From Pseudomonas putida (lineage in GTDB: Bacteria; Pseudomonadota; Gammaproteobacteria; Pseudomonadales; Pseudomonadaceae): a DNA stretch of 64,000 bases. This document shows positions 44,704 through 54,738 of the stretch, piece after piece. Below the pieces are notes generated by a model, which was given only the letters and a program-made list of their open reading frames with translations, did not search any database and was not told the origin of the DNA. Within the stretch, counting starts at the first letter, position 1. Each line of letters begins with the position of its first letter. The translations under genes and the position numbers were made by a program. Location of the stretch: positions 62,001-126,000 of the forward strand of contig NZ_JANHLK010000012.1 of the NCBI RefSeq assembly GCF_028682635.1. Reading direction: 5' to 3'.

Positions 44704-46827
44704 TCAGCCAGTCAGCGCGCCCCAGTCGAAGGGCTGCACAAAGCTCTCGGTGTCTTCGGCCATCATCGGTCGGGCCACCAGGAAGCCTTGCACATACTCA
44801 CAGCCATTGGCTTGCAGCCACTGGTATTGCGCCATGGTTTCGACCCCTTCGGCAATCACCAGCATCCCGTACTCCTTGCACAGGTCGACCACATTGCGTA
44901 CCAGCGCCGCGTCCCTTGAGGACTGCGGAAGCCGGCTGATCAGATGGCGGTCGAGTTTGAGTGTATCCAGTTGCAGATCGCGCAGGTGCGACAGTGAACA
45001 CGGGCCGGAACCGAAATCGTCAAGCGCCACCCGCACCCCCAGATTGCGCAGCAAACGCAGCTGTTTACGGGTTTCCTCCGGATTATGCATCAAGGCCTCT
45101 TCCGTCACCTCGACTTCCATGTGACGTGGCTGCAAACCATGTCGCTCCAGTACCAGGCGCAACTCGGTGACCAGATGGGGCATGGCAAACTGGGTGCTGC
45201 TCAAGCTGACGCCCACCACCAGGTCCTCGGCAAACAATGTCTCCCAGGCTTTGCGTTGCCCGGCACTGCGCTGGTAGATCCAGCTGCCCAGGCGACTGAT
45301 CAAGCGCGCCTCTTCCAGCAGCGGCAAAAACAAGCCTGGCGGAACATCGCCGACACTCGGGTGCTGCCAGCGCAACAACGCCTCGAACCCGCGAATCCGT
45401 CCATCGGCAACCGCCACCTGCGGCTGATACACGAGATTGAAATCACGGTTCTCGATGGCCGTTCGCACGCTTTCTTCGAGCATCAGCCGCGAACGTGCCC
45501 GGCCGTTCATTTCGTGATCGTAAAACCGATACTGTTGCCGGCCGGCGCGCTTGGCTTCGTACATGGCGATGTCGGACGCGCGCAGCAAGCCGTCGAGATT
45601 GGCGCCGCAGTCGGGGAACGTAGCAATGCCGATGCTGGCACCGAGGACGATATCCAGACCATCGATTTGCTGGCAGACCGACACCCGTTCGATGAGCTTT
45701 TCCGCAATCTTGGCCGCCTGCTCGGGAAACTCCAGGTCCAGCAACGCGGTGAATTCATCACCACCCATGCGTGCCAGGATATCGAACGGACGCAGGCAGG
45801 CCTTCAACTGTTCGGACACCCAACGCAACACCCGATCGCCAGCATCGTGGCCGAGAGAATCGTTTACCCGCTTGAAGCCATCGAGGTCCAGGTACAACAG
45901 GACCCAGGCGCTGTCGGCACGTTCGCCGCGCAACAGCAGGTTTTCCACGGTCTGGTAAAAGCCGCGACGGTTGAGCAGCCCGGTCAGCGGGTCGGTGACC
46001 GCCTGGAACTCGAGTTGCTGATGCAGGTGGCGCACCACCGACATGTCCAGCACTGTCACCACCATTGCATGTTGTTCCGTGGGCAGCGGCGCGCAAGAAA
46101 GTGCCACCGGCACCTGTTGCCCGGGGGCAGTACGCAGCAGGGCGTCGTGCAGGCGCAAGGTCTCGCCGCGCTTGTACCCGGCCAGCAGGTCAGAATCGGC
46201 CCAGACCGGTATGTGCGGTTTTTGCAGGAAATCCAGGAACTCCTTGCCCTGCAGCTCCTGCACCGTGGCGTTGAGCAGTCGCGACATCGCCGGGTTGGAA
46301 AATTGGATCAGGCCGTCCTCGCCGACCACCAGGATGCCCTCGGCGGCGTTGTCCAGCACCGAGGCGTTGAACGCGCGAGCGACCTCCAGGTCATGGCTCA
46401 GGCGCTGCAATGCCCGGCGATTGCGTTGATGCTCGAGCAGCGCCTGGACCTTGGGCTTGAGAATCTGCGGATCAAAGGGTTTGAACAGGTAATCCACCGC
46501 GCCACTGGCGTAACCCTTGATCACGGCGTCCTGGGACTGTTCGTTGGCGGTGAGGAAAATGATCGGTGTCAGGCGGGTCCTTTGGCTGCCGCGCATCAGG
46601 CGCGCCACTTCAAAACCGTCCATGCCCGGCATCTGCACATCCAGCAACACCAGGTCGACATCGTATTCAAGCAACAGCCCGAGCGCCTCGAAACCGGATG
46701 CAGCGGTGATCACCTGCCAATCCTGGCGCTGCAGCAAGGCGCGCATGCTCACCAGATTTTCAGGGTAATCATCGACGATCAACAGGGTTGAATTGCCTTC
46801 AGCTGGCATTGGGTGCGCGCATTCCAT
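44704..46827 (-). CDS. REC-PAS-GGDEF-EAL cyclic-di-GMP protein
   Basis: Protein of 707 residues. REC domain at about 12-130, with phosphoacceptor Asp (VLLDVQMPGMDG) and the conserved Lys (LFKPFDP). PAS at about 150-270. GGDEF at about 280-440, with intact RMGGDEF and an inhibitory RxxD site five residues ahead (RPFD). EAL at about 455-700, with FEALLRW, EVTEEAL, DDFGSG, LKLDR and AEGVET. The metal-binding Asn of the usual NLS motif is Ser here (VSLSSTQF), which may weaken phosphodiesterase activity. GAGAAG precedes the ATG. No histidine kinase is adjacent. Confidence 0.9.
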   Translation of the reverse strand: MECAHPMPAEGNSTLLIVDDYPENLVSMRALLQRQDWQVITAASGFEALGLLLEYDVDLVLLDVQMPGMDGFEVARLMRGSQRTRLTPIIFLTANEQSQDAVIKGYASGAVDYLFKPFDPQILKPKVQALLEHQRNRRALQRLSHDLEVARAFNASVLDNAAEGILVVGEDGLIQFSNPAMSRLLNATVQELQGKEFLDFLQKPHIPVWADSDLLAGYKRGETLRLHDALLRTAPGQQVPVALSCAPLPTEQHAMVVTVLDMSVVRHLHQQLEFQAVTDPLTGLLNRRGFYQTVENLLLRGERADSAWVLLYLDLDGFKRVNDSLGHDAGDRVLRWVSEQLKACLRPFDILARMGGDEFTALLDLEFPEQAAKIAEKLIERVSVCQQIDGLDIVLGASIGIATFPDCGANLDGLLRASDIAMYEAKRAGRQQYRFYDHEMNGRARSRLMLEESVRTAIENRDFNLVYQPQVAVADGRIRGFEALLRWQHPSVGDVPPGLFLPLLEEARLISRLGSWIYQRSAGQRKAWETLFAEDLVVGVSLSSTQFAMPHLVTELRLVLERHGLQPRHMEVEVTEEALMHNPEETRKQLRLLRNLGVRVALDDFGSGPCSLSHLRDLQLDTLKLDRHLISRLPQSSRDAALVRNVVDLCKEYGMLVIAEGVETMAQYQWLQANGCEYVQGFLVARPMMAEDTESFVQPFDWGALTG

Positions 46828-47048
46828 GCTGCTTCTCTAGGGCTGGATGTCAGGCCGACTTCTTGTGAAAACCGGACAGAAACTGTGCCTTCACTCTAGA
46901 CCGGGATCTGCGAAAGCAGAAGGTGTCAGTGCGCCATCATTCGACCGAAGCGTCATTTGCCGACTAACGGTCGGCCACGCAGCCCGCTAAAACCGGGCAG
47001 GATGGCACTTCGACAGGATGTTGGCACCAATTAACTGCCCGGCGGGCG
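46828..47048. other. Intergenic region between the GGDEF-EAL gene and the alginate lyase
   Basis: No gene is evident. It contains the divergent start region of the GGDEF-EAL gene and a few short stems (CCGACTAACGGTCGG near 46957; GCCCGGCGGGC near 47037). I see no further recognisable site before the lyase promoter. Confidence 0.5.
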
Positions 47049-47077
47049 TTAACAAAATAGTCCTCTACGCTTATAAA
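47049..47077 (+). promoter_or_regulatory. Sigma-70-type promoter of the alginate lyase gene
   Basis: TTAACA at 47049-47054, a 17-base spacer, and TATAAA at 47072-47077. This predicts a start near 47084, just ahead of the inverted repeat at 47093-47117. Confidence 0.7.
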
Positions 47078-47092
47078 GACCGCCCCCAAAGG

Positions 47093-47117
47093 CACGTGCC
47101 AGAGCGTTTGGCACGTG
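47093..47117. promoter_or_regulatory. Inverted repeat in the alginate lyase leader (operator candidate)
   Basis: CACGTGCCA, 7-base spacer, TGGCACGTG: perfect 9-bp arms immediately downstream of the predicted transcription start. The CACGTG cores and two-turn spacing suit a dimeric repressor; a 5' RNA hairpin is the alternative. Confidence 0.6.
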
Positions 47118-47148
47118 CGTGCAGCATTAATTCGCGGAAGCTTTGATT

Positions 47149-47817
47149 ATGATTGACCTCGCAACCTGGAACCTCAGTGTTCCCGTCGGCAGCCCGCCCT
47201 ACACGGTTGAAACCTCAAAACTGGTGGACGGCTTCAAGGATCAATACTTCCACTCTGACACCGGCGTTCTGTTTTTCTGGTCACCGGTGACCGGCTCGCG
47301 CACTGAAAACGCGATCTACCCTCGTACCGAGCTGCGTGAAACCTACAGCAACGGCACGCTGAAAAACTGGTTCTACCCGGACGCCGACAACTTGCTTCAC
47401 GCCACCCTGGCGGTGAACCAGGTCCCGAGCTCGGGCAAGATCGTGATCGGGCAGATCCACGCCTATAACAGCCAGAAGCCGATGGTCAAACTCGAATACC
47501 AATACAAGACCAAGACCGAGACCGGCAACCTCGTGATCAAGGTGCGCATGCACCCAGACGACGCCGAAAGCCGGGTCATCACCCTCGCCACCGGGATCAA
47601 GCTCAATAATGAGTTCAACTACCTCATCCACCTGAGCCCCGGCGGCGCACTGGGCGTCAGTGCGGCGGGCTACCAGTGGGACACCAATATCAGCGCCACC
47701 TGGCGCGACAAACCGCTGTACTTCAAGGCTGGGGTGTATGTGCAGGACAACACCGGGTACACCAGTGAGGGCGGGAAAGTGACATTCAGCAAGCTGGATA
47801 TCGATCACGATAAATAA
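47149..47817 (+). CDS. PL7-family alginate lyase
   Basis: Protein of 222 residues. The three polysaccharide lyase family 7 signatures are intact: RTELRE (about 63-68), QIHA (about 105) and YFKAGVYVQ (about 190). The catalytic Arg, Gln/His and Tyr are all present, so it should cleave alginate by beta-elimination. There is no signal peptide: the protein begins MIDLATWNLSVPVG, already in the lyase fold. It is therefore cytoplasmic or exported by another route. Length and form resemble PA1167. It has its own promoter and terminator. Confidence 0.9.
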   Translation: MIDLATWNLSVPVGSPPYTVETSKLVDGFKDQYFHSDTGVLFFWSPVTGSRTENAIYPRTELRETYSNGTLKNWFYPDADNLLHATLAVNQVPSSGKIVIGQIHAYNSQKPMVKLEYQYKTKTETGNLVIKVRMHPDDAESRVITLATGIKLNNEFNYLIHLSPGGALGVSAAGYQWDTNISATWRDKPLYFKAGVYVQDNTGYTSEGGKVTFSKLDIDHDK

Positions 47818-47834
47818 GCGCTTTTCGAGTTCAC

Positions 47835-47864
47835 AAAAAACCCGTCCCTCACGACGGGTTTTTT
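47835..47864 (+). terminator. Terminator after the alginate lyase gene
   Basis: AAAAAACCCGTC, loop CCTCAC, GACGGGTTTTTT: a 12-bp stem including the A/T flanks, 18 bases past the stop. Confidence 0.93.
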
Positions 47865-48032
47865 CATGCAATTCAACACTGAAAGCTTATTACCTGATAT
47901 TCGCACCAACATAACAACATCGAATAAATAACTGTCATTTATAACAGGTGAATATTCGCGATCTCGAAATTATTCTTTTTCAGCGCCCCCCAATAGTTCT
48001 CCTGGTCTCCAGATCGAATCAAGGAAGGTTCC

Positions 48033-48416
48033 ATGAGTGCTCAGCAAAAGATCAACATGCAGGGATACATCACTGCCGCCTATAGCGCCACTGATGAAGC
48101 AGGAACGCCTTACGAATTGAACATCACTTCCAGCACTGACAGAAGCGGCGCCATGACAGGTACATTGCGCGTTGGCATGATTGAGTACGTGTTGGTCGGG
48201 GACTATCGGTTCAGAAATTCGACTGGCGCGCAAACTGATATTTACTTTGCCGGGTCAAACGAACGTGACCACTACGCGCGATCCGGATATTTCATTCTCG
48301 AAGCCAGCGATCGGCGTTATGAATCACTCAAGGGAAAACGCGTATGTTGCGATCCTCATACTCAGACACTGCGCATACTTGATATAGAATTTGTCAGAAT
48401 TACCGCTCTTCCATAA
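48033..48416 (+). CDS. Orphan hypothetical protein, beta-rich
   Basis: Protein of 127 residues, starting MSAQQKINMQGYITAAYSAT, with a good ribosome site (AAGGAAGG). There is no signal or membrane segment. Alternating polar/hydrophobic strands (TGTLRVGMIEYVLVGDYRF; TDIYFAGSN; SGYFILEAS) suggest a small beta-barrel or sandwich. Two adjacent cysteines occur near residue 104. I recognise no family. Base composition is AT-richer than the flanking genes, hinting at acquisition. A bidirectional terminator overlaps its stop codon. Confidence 0.6.
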   Translation: MSAQQKINMQGYITAAYSATDEAGTPYELNITSSTDRSGAMTGTLRVGMIEYVLVGDYRFRNSTGAQTDIYFAGSNERDHYARSGYFILEASDRRYESLKGKRVCCDPHTQTLRILDIEFVRITALP

Positions 48417-48442
48417 AAAACCCGCCGATCGGCGGGTTTTTT
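48415..48442. terminator. Bidirectional terminator between the orphan gene and fba
   Basis: AAAAAA, CCCGCCGATCGGCGGG, TTTTTT: a fully symmetric palindrome serving both the rightward orphan gene (it overlaps the TAA) and the leftward fba operon. Confidence 0.93.
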
Positions 48443-48458
48443 ATCAAACACCTGAGGC

Positions 48459-49523
48459 TTAGTTGACCTTGGCGTTCAACTCACCTTTCAGATAACGCTG
48501 GAACATCGCTTCCAGGGAGATCGGCTTGATCTTCGAAGCGTTGCCCGCGGTACCGAAGGCTTCGTAACGGGCGATGCACACGTCGCGCATGGCAGTCACC
48601 GTGGCGCCGAAGAATTTACGTGGGTCGAACTCGCTCGGGTTGGTGGCCATCAGGCGACGCATGGCGCCGGTGGATGCCAGGCGCAGGTCGGTGTCGATGT
48701 TGACCTTGCGCACGCCGTGCTTGATGCCTTCGACGATTTCTTCAACCGGAACGCCGTAGGTTTCTTTAATGTCGCCGCCGTACTGGTTGATGATCGCCAG
48801 CCACTCTTGCGGAACCGAAGACGAACCGTGCATCACCAGGTGGGTGTTCGGGATGCGCTTGTGGATCTCTTTGATACGGTCGATCGCCAATACGTCGCCG
48901 GTAGGCGGTTTGGTGAACTTGTAGGCGCCGTGGCTGGTACCGATGGCGATGGCCAGGGCATCCACCTGGGTGCGCTTGACGAAGTCAGCGGCTTCTTCCG
49001 GGTCGGTCAGCATTTGGCTGTGATCCAGAACGCCCTCGGCGCCGATGCCGTCTTCTTCACCGGCCATGCCGGTTTCCAGCGAACCCAGGCAGCCCAGCTC
49101 GCCTTCTACCGATACGCCGCAGGCGTGAGCCATGGCCACGGTTTGTTGGGTGACGCGTACGTTGTAGTCGTAGTCGGTCGGGGTCTTGCCGTCTTCGCCC
49201 AGGGAACCGTCCATCATCACCGAGCTGAAGCCCAGTTGAATGGAGCGCTGGCAGACGTCAGGGCTGGTGCCGTGGTCCTGGTGCATGCACACCGGGATGT
49301 GCGGGAATTCTTCGATGGCTGCCAGGATCAGGTGACGCAGGAACGGTGCGCCGGCGTATTTGCGAGCACCGGCCGAAGCCTGGACGATCACCGGGGAGTC
49401 TGTCTTGTCAGCGGCTTCCATGATGGCGCGCATCTGCTCAAGGTTGTTGACGTTGAAGGCTGGAACGCCATAGCCGAACTCGGCTGCGTGGTCCAACATC
49501 TGGCGCATGCTGATAAGTGCCAT
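48459..49523 (-). CDS. fba: Class II fructose-1,6-bisphosphate aldolase
   Basis: Protein of 354 residues, Calvin-type class II aldolase. Zinc-ligand motifs [22 protein letters not shown] and [11 protein letters not shown] are present, as is the substrate loop [12 protein letters not shown]. It reversibly condenses dihydroxyacetone phosphate with glyceraldehyde 3-phosphate, mainly for gluconeogenesis in pseudomonads. GGGAGAG precedes the ATG. Last gene of the leftward tktA-epd-pgk run. Confidence 0.96.
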   Translation of the reverse strand: MALISMRQMLDHAAEFGYGVPAFNVNNLEQMRAIMEAADKTDSPVIVQASAGARKYAGAPFLRHLILAAIEEFPHIPVCMHQDHGTSPDVCQRSIQLGFSSVMMDGSLGEDGKTPTDYDYNVRVTQQTVAMAHACGVSVEGELGCLGSLETGMAGEEDGIGAEGVLDHSQMLTDPEEAADFVKRTQVDALAIAIGTSHGAYKFTKPPTGDVLAIDRIKEIHKRIPNTHLVMHGSSSVPQEWLAIINQYGGDIKETYGVPVEEIVEGIKHGVRKVNIDTDLRLASTGAMRRLMATNPSEFDPRKFFGATVTAMRDVCIARYEAFGTAGNASKIKPISLEAMFQRYLKGELNAKVN

Positions 49524-49656
49524 TGTGTGTGTCTCTCCCGGTTTGGGTCGTTAATCGTGCCAGCCTGCCGTAGCGGCGGCGGCTATTCAAGTTATTGCAG
49601 ATCGGGGGTTGGTCCGGGCTGCGAATACGGTCAATGCTTTTGCGGTCTGGCCGTTG

Positions 49657-49989
49657 TTATTGGGCTTTACAGCCTCGGCCAATCAAATCATTGGTGGCGA
49701 CCCAGTAGACCAGGCCTTCCTCACCTTTTATGTGAAACGCCAGCATGTTGTCGCTGTACAGCGAACCCGACGCGCCCGGCTCCTGCTTCAGGCGATGGAC
49801 CTGATCGGCCCCGCCCAGGCGCACGTCGACTTCGTTGTGGCTGTCGTCGGTGTAGCGCCAAACCACTTTGGCCTGGCTGTCGCAGGTCCAGGTGGTCCAG
49901 TCATCCGCCGCGGTGGTCGACTGGAACGGGTTCCAGTTGGCGCACCCGCCCAGCAATGCCAGCGCCGTAATGGCGATAAAGCCTTTCAT
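49657..49989 (-). CDS. MliC-type lipoprotein (lysozyme inhibitor family)
   Basis: Protein of 110 residues with a lipoprotein signal (MKGFIAITALALLGGCAN). The MliC-like body follows (WTCDSQAKVVWRYTDDSHNEVDVRLGGADQVHRL; SGSLYSDNMLAFHIKGEEGLVYWV). MliC proteins inhibit C-type lysozyme in the periplasm. AGGGA precedes the ATG. It lies between pgk and fba without an obvious functional link to glycolysis. Confidence 0.8.
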   Translation of the reverse strand: MKGFIAITALALLGGCANWNPFQSTTAADDWTTWTCDSQAKVVWRYTDDSHNEVDVRLGGADQVHRLKQEPGASGSLYSDNMLAFHIKGEEGLVYWVATNDLIGRGCKAQ

Positions 49990-50045
49990 CCGTGTCCCTC
50001 GACTGACGGCAGACACCGCCAGCCCTGAGTAAAGAGTCAGACCCG

Positions 50046-50267
50046 TCAAGGACAACCATGTTCCTTGGCGGGGGTCTGTGTCTCGTATTTGTCCAGGCCT
50101 TCAGGCCCGGAACGCTTGTTGAGCACCGGGTTGGTCTCCGCCTGCCAGTCGGCCTGGTTGCAACCGTTCCGGGGCGCGGACGGCGCGGGTTCCGGCGTGG
50201 CTTTGGGATTACTCCCGCAAGCCGCCAGCGATCCCGCGACGATCAACAGCGCTAAGGTCTTGACCAT
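50046..50267 (-). CDS. Small lipoprotein in the pgk-fba interval
   Basis: Protein of 73 residues with a lipoprotein signal (MVKTLALLIVAGSLAACGS) and a short Pro/Ala-rich linker, ending in a small globular part with two Cys residues (GCNQADWQAETNPVL; AKEHGCP). Function unknown. AGGGAG precedes the ATG. Same position as PA0553 in P. aeruginosa. Confidence 0.75.
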   Translation of the reverse strand: MVKTLALLIVAGSLAACGSNPKATPEPAPSAPRNGCNQADWQAETNPVLNKRSGPEGLDKYETQTPAKEHGCP

Positions 50268-50302
50268 TTGAACACTCCCTTTCCTGGTCAAACGGGCGAC
50301 CC

Positions 50303-51466
50303 TCAGGCCTTGGCCCGGCTTTCCAGGACTTCAACGGCTGGCAACACCTTGCCTTCGACGAACTCCAGGAACGCGCCGCCGCCGGTAGAAATGTAGGAGA
50401 TTTGCTCGGCGACGCCATATTTATCGATGGCCGCCAGGGTGTCGCCACCGCCAGCAATGGAAAATGCCGCGCTGTCTGCGATGGCCTGGGCCAACACTTT
50501 GGTACCGTTACCGAACTGGTCGAATTCAAACACGCCGACCGGGCCGTTCCACAGGATGGTCTTGGACGATTTCAGCAGTTCGGCGAAATTGGCCGCCGTC
50601 TGCGGACCAATGTCCAGGATCATGTCGTCGGCGGCCACATCGGCGATCAGCTTCACAGTGGCCGTAGCGCTTTCAGCGAATTCCTTGGCGACCACCACGT
50701 CTACCGGCAGCGGCACGCTGACTTTGGCGGCGATGGCGCGAGCGGTGTCCAGCAGGTCCGGCTCGTACAGCGATTTGCCGACAGGGTGACCGGCAGCCGC
50801 CAGGAAGGTGTTGGCGATACCGCCGCCGACGATCAGTTGGTCGCAGATCTGGCTCAGGCTGTTGAGCACGTCTAGCTTGGTCGAGACCTTGGAACCTGCC
50901 ACGATGGCGGCCATTGGCTGAGCCGGGGCGCCGAGCGCCTTGCCCAGTGCGTCCAGTTCGGCCGCCAGCAAAGGACCGGCAGCGGCAATCTTGGCGAACT
51001 TGGCCACGCCGTGGGTCGAACCCTCGGCACGGTGCGCGGTGCCAAAGGCGTCCATCACGAACACGTCGCACAGGGCCGCATACTGCTGGGCCAGCTCATC
51101 GGCGTTCTTCTTTTCGCCCTTGTTGAAGCGCACGTTTTCAAACAGGACGATGTCGCCGGCTTTCACGTCGACGCCGCCCAGGTAGTCAGCCACCAGCGGC
51201 ACTTCGCGACCCAAGGCCTTGCTCAGGTAGTCGGCCACTGGCTTGAGGCTGTTCTCGGCCGAGAATTCGCCTTCGGTCGGACGGCCAAGGTGCGAGCAGA
51301 CCATCACGGCCGCGCCTTTTTCCAGGGCCAGCTTGATGGTCGGCAGCGAAGCCAGGATTCGCGCATCGCTGGTGACGGCACCGTCCTTGACTGGGACGTT
51401 GAGGTCTTCGCGAATCAGTACGCGCTTACCTTGCAGATCGAGGTCGGACATCTTCAACACGGTCAT
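50303..51466 (-). CDS. pgk: Phosphoglycerate kinase
   Basis: Protein of 387 residues starting [26 protein letters not shown], the family length. N-domain substrate residues ([17 protein letters not shown]) and the C-domain nucleotide motif ([28 protein letters not shown]) are intact. It interconverts 1,3-bisphosphoglycerate and 3-phosphoglycerate. AGGAAAT precedes the ATG; an upstream in-frame extension to 51568 overlaps epd and is rejected. Confidence 0.97.
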   Translation of the reverse strand: MTVLKMSDLDLQGKRVLIREDLNVPVKDGAVTSDARILASLPTIKLALEKGAAVMVCSHLGRPTEGEFSAENSLKPVADYLSKALGREVPLVADYLGGVDVKAGDIVLFENVRFNKGEKKNADELAQQYAALCDVFVMDAFGTAHRAEGSTHGVAKFAKIAAAGPLLAAELDALGKALGAPAQPMAAIVAGSKVSTKLDVLNSLSQICDQLIVGGGIANTFLAAAGHPVGKSLYEPDLLDTARAIAAKVSVPLPVDVVVAKEFAESATATVKLIADVAADDMILDIGPQTAANFAELLKSSKTILWNGPVGVFEFDQFGNGTKVLAQAIADSAAFSIAGGGDTLAAIDKYGVAEQISYISTGGGAFLEFVEGKVLPAVEVLESRAKA

Positions 51467-51492
51467 GGGTCGCATTTCCTGAGTAGCTGTTC

Positions 51493-52548
51493 TTAGAGAG
51501 CAGGTTTTTTTGAGGCTGTGTGCAGATAGTGTTCCGCAACGTCCAGCATTCGGTTGGCAAAACCCCATTCGTTGTCGAACCAGGCCAGGATGTTCACCAG
51601 CCTTGGGCCGGAAACTCGAGTCTGACTGGCATCGACGATCGCCGAATGTGGGTCGTGGTTGAAATCACAACTTGCGTGGGGCAACTCGGTGTAGGCCAGC
51701 AGACCTTTGAGCGGGCCGCTGGTGGCAGCCTCGCGCAGGATCCGGTTGACCTCGGCGGCGTCGGTGTCGCTCACGGTCTGCATCGTGATGTCGAGGCAAG
51801 ACACGTTAACCGTCGGCACACGTACGGCTTTGGCCTGAATTCGCCCGGCAAGTTCCGGCAGCAAACGTTCGATGCCGCGCGCCAGACCAGTGGACACCGG
51901 AATCACCGACTGAAACGCCGAACGGGTGCGGCGCAAGTCTTCGTGATGGTAGGCGTCGATCACCGGCTGGTCGTTCATGGCCGAGTGGATCGTGGTGATC
52001 GACACGTACTCTAGACCAATGGCCTGGTCCAGCAGGCGCAACAGCGGCACACCACAGTTGGTGGTGCAGGAGGCGTTGGACACCAGCAGCTCGTCGCCGG
52101 TCAGGCAATCCTGGTTCACACCGTAGACGATGGTGGCGTCGACATCCGCCTCGCTGGCCATCGGCTGGGAAAACAGCACGCGCGGCGCGCCGGCGTCGAG
52201 GAACCGCTGGCCGTCTTCGCGAGTGTGGTAGGCGCCGGAGCATTCCAGCACCAGATCGACGCCCAACGACGCCCAATCGATGCCTTCGGGAGTGGCACTG
52301 CGCAGGACCTTCACGCAGTCGCCATTAATATGCAGACAATCGCCGTCGACCTTCACTTCTCCGGGAAAACGCCCGTGGGTGGAGTCGAAGCGTGTCAGGT
52401 ATTCAATACTGGCCATGTCGGCCAGGTCGTTGATCGCGACAATTTCAAACCCGGCCTTTTCGCCTCGCTCGAACAACGCACGCAAGACGCAGCGACCAAT
52501 CCGGCCGTAGCCGTTGAGTGCAACTTTGTAGGGACGCGGTTGAGGCAT
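51493..52548 (-). CDS. epd: Erythrose-4-phosphate dehydrogenase
   Basis: Protein of 351 residues of the GAPDH superfamily, with NAD motif [16 protein letters not shown] and active-site ASCTTN. Its location between pgk and tktA, as in P. aeruginosa PA0551, marks it as Epd, which makes 4-phosphoerythronate for pyridoxal phosphate synthesis. A plain GAPDH role cannot be fully excluded from sequence. It is followed by pgk with a 26-base gap. Confidence 0.9.
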   Translation of the reverse strand: MPQPRPYKVALNGYGRIGRCVLRALFERGEKAGFEIVAINDLADMASIEYLTRFDSTHGRFPGEVKVDGDCLHINGDCVKVLRSATPEGIDWASLGVDLVLECSGAYHTREDGQRFLDAGAPRVLFSQPMASEADVDATIVYGVNQDCLTGDELLVSNASCTTNCGVPLLRLLDQAIGLEYVSITTIHSAMNDQPVIDAYHHEDLRRTRSAFQSVIPVSTGLARGIERLLPELAGRIQAKAVRVPTVNVSCLDITMQTVSDTDAAEVNRILREAATSGPLKGLLAYTELPHASCDFNHDPHSAIVDASQTRVSGPRLVNILAWFDNEWGFANRMLDVAEHYLHTASKKPAL

Positions 52549-52601
52549 TGGGGTTCTCGATAGACGCAGTCAGACGAAATTCTTATGTGCAACTCGCCCC
52601 T

Positions 52602-52701
52602 TGCAGGAGCGAGCTTGCTCGCGATGGACTTAAGGACAACGCATTTATCCAGATAGCCAGCGTTATCGTTAACGACCATCGCGAGCAAGCTCGCTCCTAC
52701 A
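52602..52701. repeat. REP doublet between tktA and epd
   Basis: Inverted copies of GCAGGAGCGAGCTTGCTCGCGA and its complement. This subfamily is the same as the doublet at the left end of the window (171-270), and the spacers also share GTTATCGTTAACGACCATCG-like ends, so they are related copies. Confidence 0.9.
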
Positions 52702-52740
52702 GGGGGGGACGGCGGCGGTCTTGAAACCGCCGCGTTTTGC

Positions 52741-54738
52741 TTAGTCTTCCAGCAGCTCTTCAGCCTGACCCAGGATGTTTTCCAGGGTGAAGCCGAACTC
52801 TTCGAACAAGGCAGGCGCAGGCGCCGACTCGCCGTAGGTGGTCATGCCGATCACGCGACCTTCCAGGCCGACGTACTTGTACCAGTAGTCGGCGATGGAC
52901 GCCTCGATGGCGATACGGGCGCTGACCTGCAACGGCAGGACCGATTGCTTGTAGCCGGCGTCCTGGGCATCGAACACGCTGGTGCATGGCATGGAAACCA
53001 CACGCACCTTGCGGCCCTGCTCGGTCAGTTTGTCGAAGGCCTGAACGGCCAGACCCACTTCGGAACCGGTGGCGATCAGGATCAGCTCAGGCTCGCCTGC
53101 GCAGTCCTTGAGCACATAGCCACCGCGGCTGATGTCGGCGATCTGGCCGGCATCACGGGTTTGGTGCTGCAGGTTCTGACGCGAAAAGATCAGGGCCGAA
53201 GGACCATCTTTACGCTCCAGCGCATACTTCCAGCACACCGCCGATTCAACGGCATCGGCCGGACGCCAGGTGTCGAGGTTCGGCGTGCAGCGCAGGCTGG
53301 CCAGTTGCTCGATTGGCTGGTGAGTCGGGCCGTCTTCGCCAAGACCGATGGAGTCGTGGGTGTAGACGTGGATCACGCGCTGCTTCATCAGGGCCGACAT
53401 GCGTACCGCGTTGCGCGCGTATTCCATGAACATCAGGAAGGTCGCGCCGTAAGGCACCAGGCCGCCGTGCAGGGCCACGCCGTTCATGATTGCGGTCATG
53501 CCGAACTCGCGCACGCCGTAGTACATGTAGTTGCCGCTGGCGTCATCGGCGGTGACACCTTTGCAACCTTTCCACAGGGTCAGGTTGGAACCGGCCAGGT
53601 CAGCCGAACCGCCGAGGAACTCTGGCAGCAGCGGACCGAACGCGTTCAGGGCGTTCTGGCTGGCTTTACGGCTGGCGATGGTTTCGCCCTTGGCGGCCAC
53701 TTCGGCGATGTAGGCAGCGGCTTTTTCCGAGAAGTCAGCCGGCAGCTCGCCGCTCAGACGACGGATCAGCTCGTTGGCTTCGGTCGGGAACGCGGCGGAG
53801 TAGGCCGCGAAACGCTGGTCCCACTCGGCTTCCACGGCGCGGCCAGCTTCCTTGGCGTCCCACTCGGCATAGATGTCGGCCGGGATTTCGAACGGGCCGT
53901 GGTTCCACTTCAGCGCTGCACGGGTCAGGGCGATTTCCGCGTCACCCAGCGGGGCGCCGTGGCAGTCTTCCTTGCCTTGCTTGTTCGGCGAACCGAAGCC
54001 GATGGTGGTCTTGCAGCAGATCAGGGTCGGCTGCGAGCTCTTGCGCGCGGTCTCGATCGCCGTCTTGATCTCTTCCGGGTCATGACCGTCGACGTTGCGG
54101 ATCACTTGCCAGTTGTAGGATTCGAAGCGCTTTGGCGTGTCATCGGTGAACCAGCCTTCGACTTCGCCGTCGATGGAGATGCCGTTGTCATCGTAGAAGG
54201 CGATCAGTTTGCCCAGGCCCAGGGTACCGGCCAGGGAGCTGACTTCGTGGGAGATGCCTTCCATCATGCAGCCATCACCCAGGAACACGTAGGTGTGGTG
54301 GTCGACGATGTTGTGGCCAGGACGGTTGAACTGCGCCGCCATGACTTTTTCAGCCAGGGCAAAGCCCACGGCATTGGCCAGGCCCTGACCCAGTGGACCG
54401 GTGGTGGTCTCGACGCCTGGGGTGTAGCCCAACTCCGGGTGGCCCGGGGTGCGGCTGTGCAGCTGGCGGAACTGTTTCAGGTCATCGATCGACAGGTCGT
54501 AGCCGGTCAGGTGCAGCAGCGAGTAGATCAGCATCGAGCCGTGACCGTTGGACAGCACGAAGCGGTCACGGTCGGCGAACGATGGATTGCTCGGGTTGTG
54601 CTTGAGGTAGTCGCGCCAAAGCACCTCGGCGATATCCGCCATACCCATGGGGGCACCGGGATGGCCGCTGTTGGCTTTTTGCACGGCATCCATGCTGAGG
54701 GCACGAATGGCGTTGGCACGCTCACGACGGCTAGGCAT
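52741..54738 (-). CDS. tktA: Transketolase
   Basis: Protein of 665 residues. Thiamine diphosphate site [39 protein letters not shown]-terminal [17 protein letters not shown] and the C-terminal pyrimidine domain ([23 protein letters not shown]) are all intact. It moves two-carbon units in the pentose phosphate pathway. A GC-rich stem (GCGGCGGT / ACCGCCGC) lies just past its stop. First gene of the leftward tktA-epd-pgk-fba operon; divergent from the ArsR-type regulator. Confidence 0.97.
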   Translation of the reverse strand: MPSRRERANAIRALSMDAVQKANSGHPGAPMGMADIAEVLWRDYLKHNPSNPSFADRDRFVLSNGHGSMLIYSLLHLTGYDLSIDDLKQFRQLHSRTPGHPELGYTPGVETTTGPLGQGLANAVGFALAEKVMAAQFNRPGHNIVDHHTYVFLGDGCMMEGISHEVSSLAGTLGLGKLIAFYDDNGISIDGEVEGWFTDDTPKRFESYNWQVIRNVDGHDPEEIKTAIETARKSSQPTLICCKTTIGFGSPNKQGKEDCHGAPLGDAEIALTRAALKWNHGPFEIPADIYAEWDAKEAGRAVEAEWDQRFAAYSAAFPTEANELIRRLSGELPADFSEKAAAYIAEVAAKGETIASRKASQNALNAFGPLLPEFLGGSADLAGSNLTLWKGCKGVTADDASGNYMYYGVREFGMTAIMNGVALHGGLVPYGATFLMFMEYARNAVRMSALMKQRVIHVYTHDSIGLGEDGPTHQPIEQLASLRCTPNLDTWRPADAVESAVCWKYALERKDGPSALIFSRQNLQHQTRDAGQIADISRGGYVLKDCAGEPELILIATGSEVGLAVQAFDKLTEQGRKVRVVSMPCTSVFDAQDAGYKQSVLPLQVSARIAIEASIADYWYKYVGLEGRVIGMTTYGESAPAPALFEEFGFTLENILGQAEELLED

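Noticed and set aside
52705..52740. GC-rich stem after tktA considered as its terminator
   Set aside because: The T-run is on the plus-strand side only, so it is not a proper terminator for the leftward tktA transcript, and epd-pgk-fba appear to be read through.
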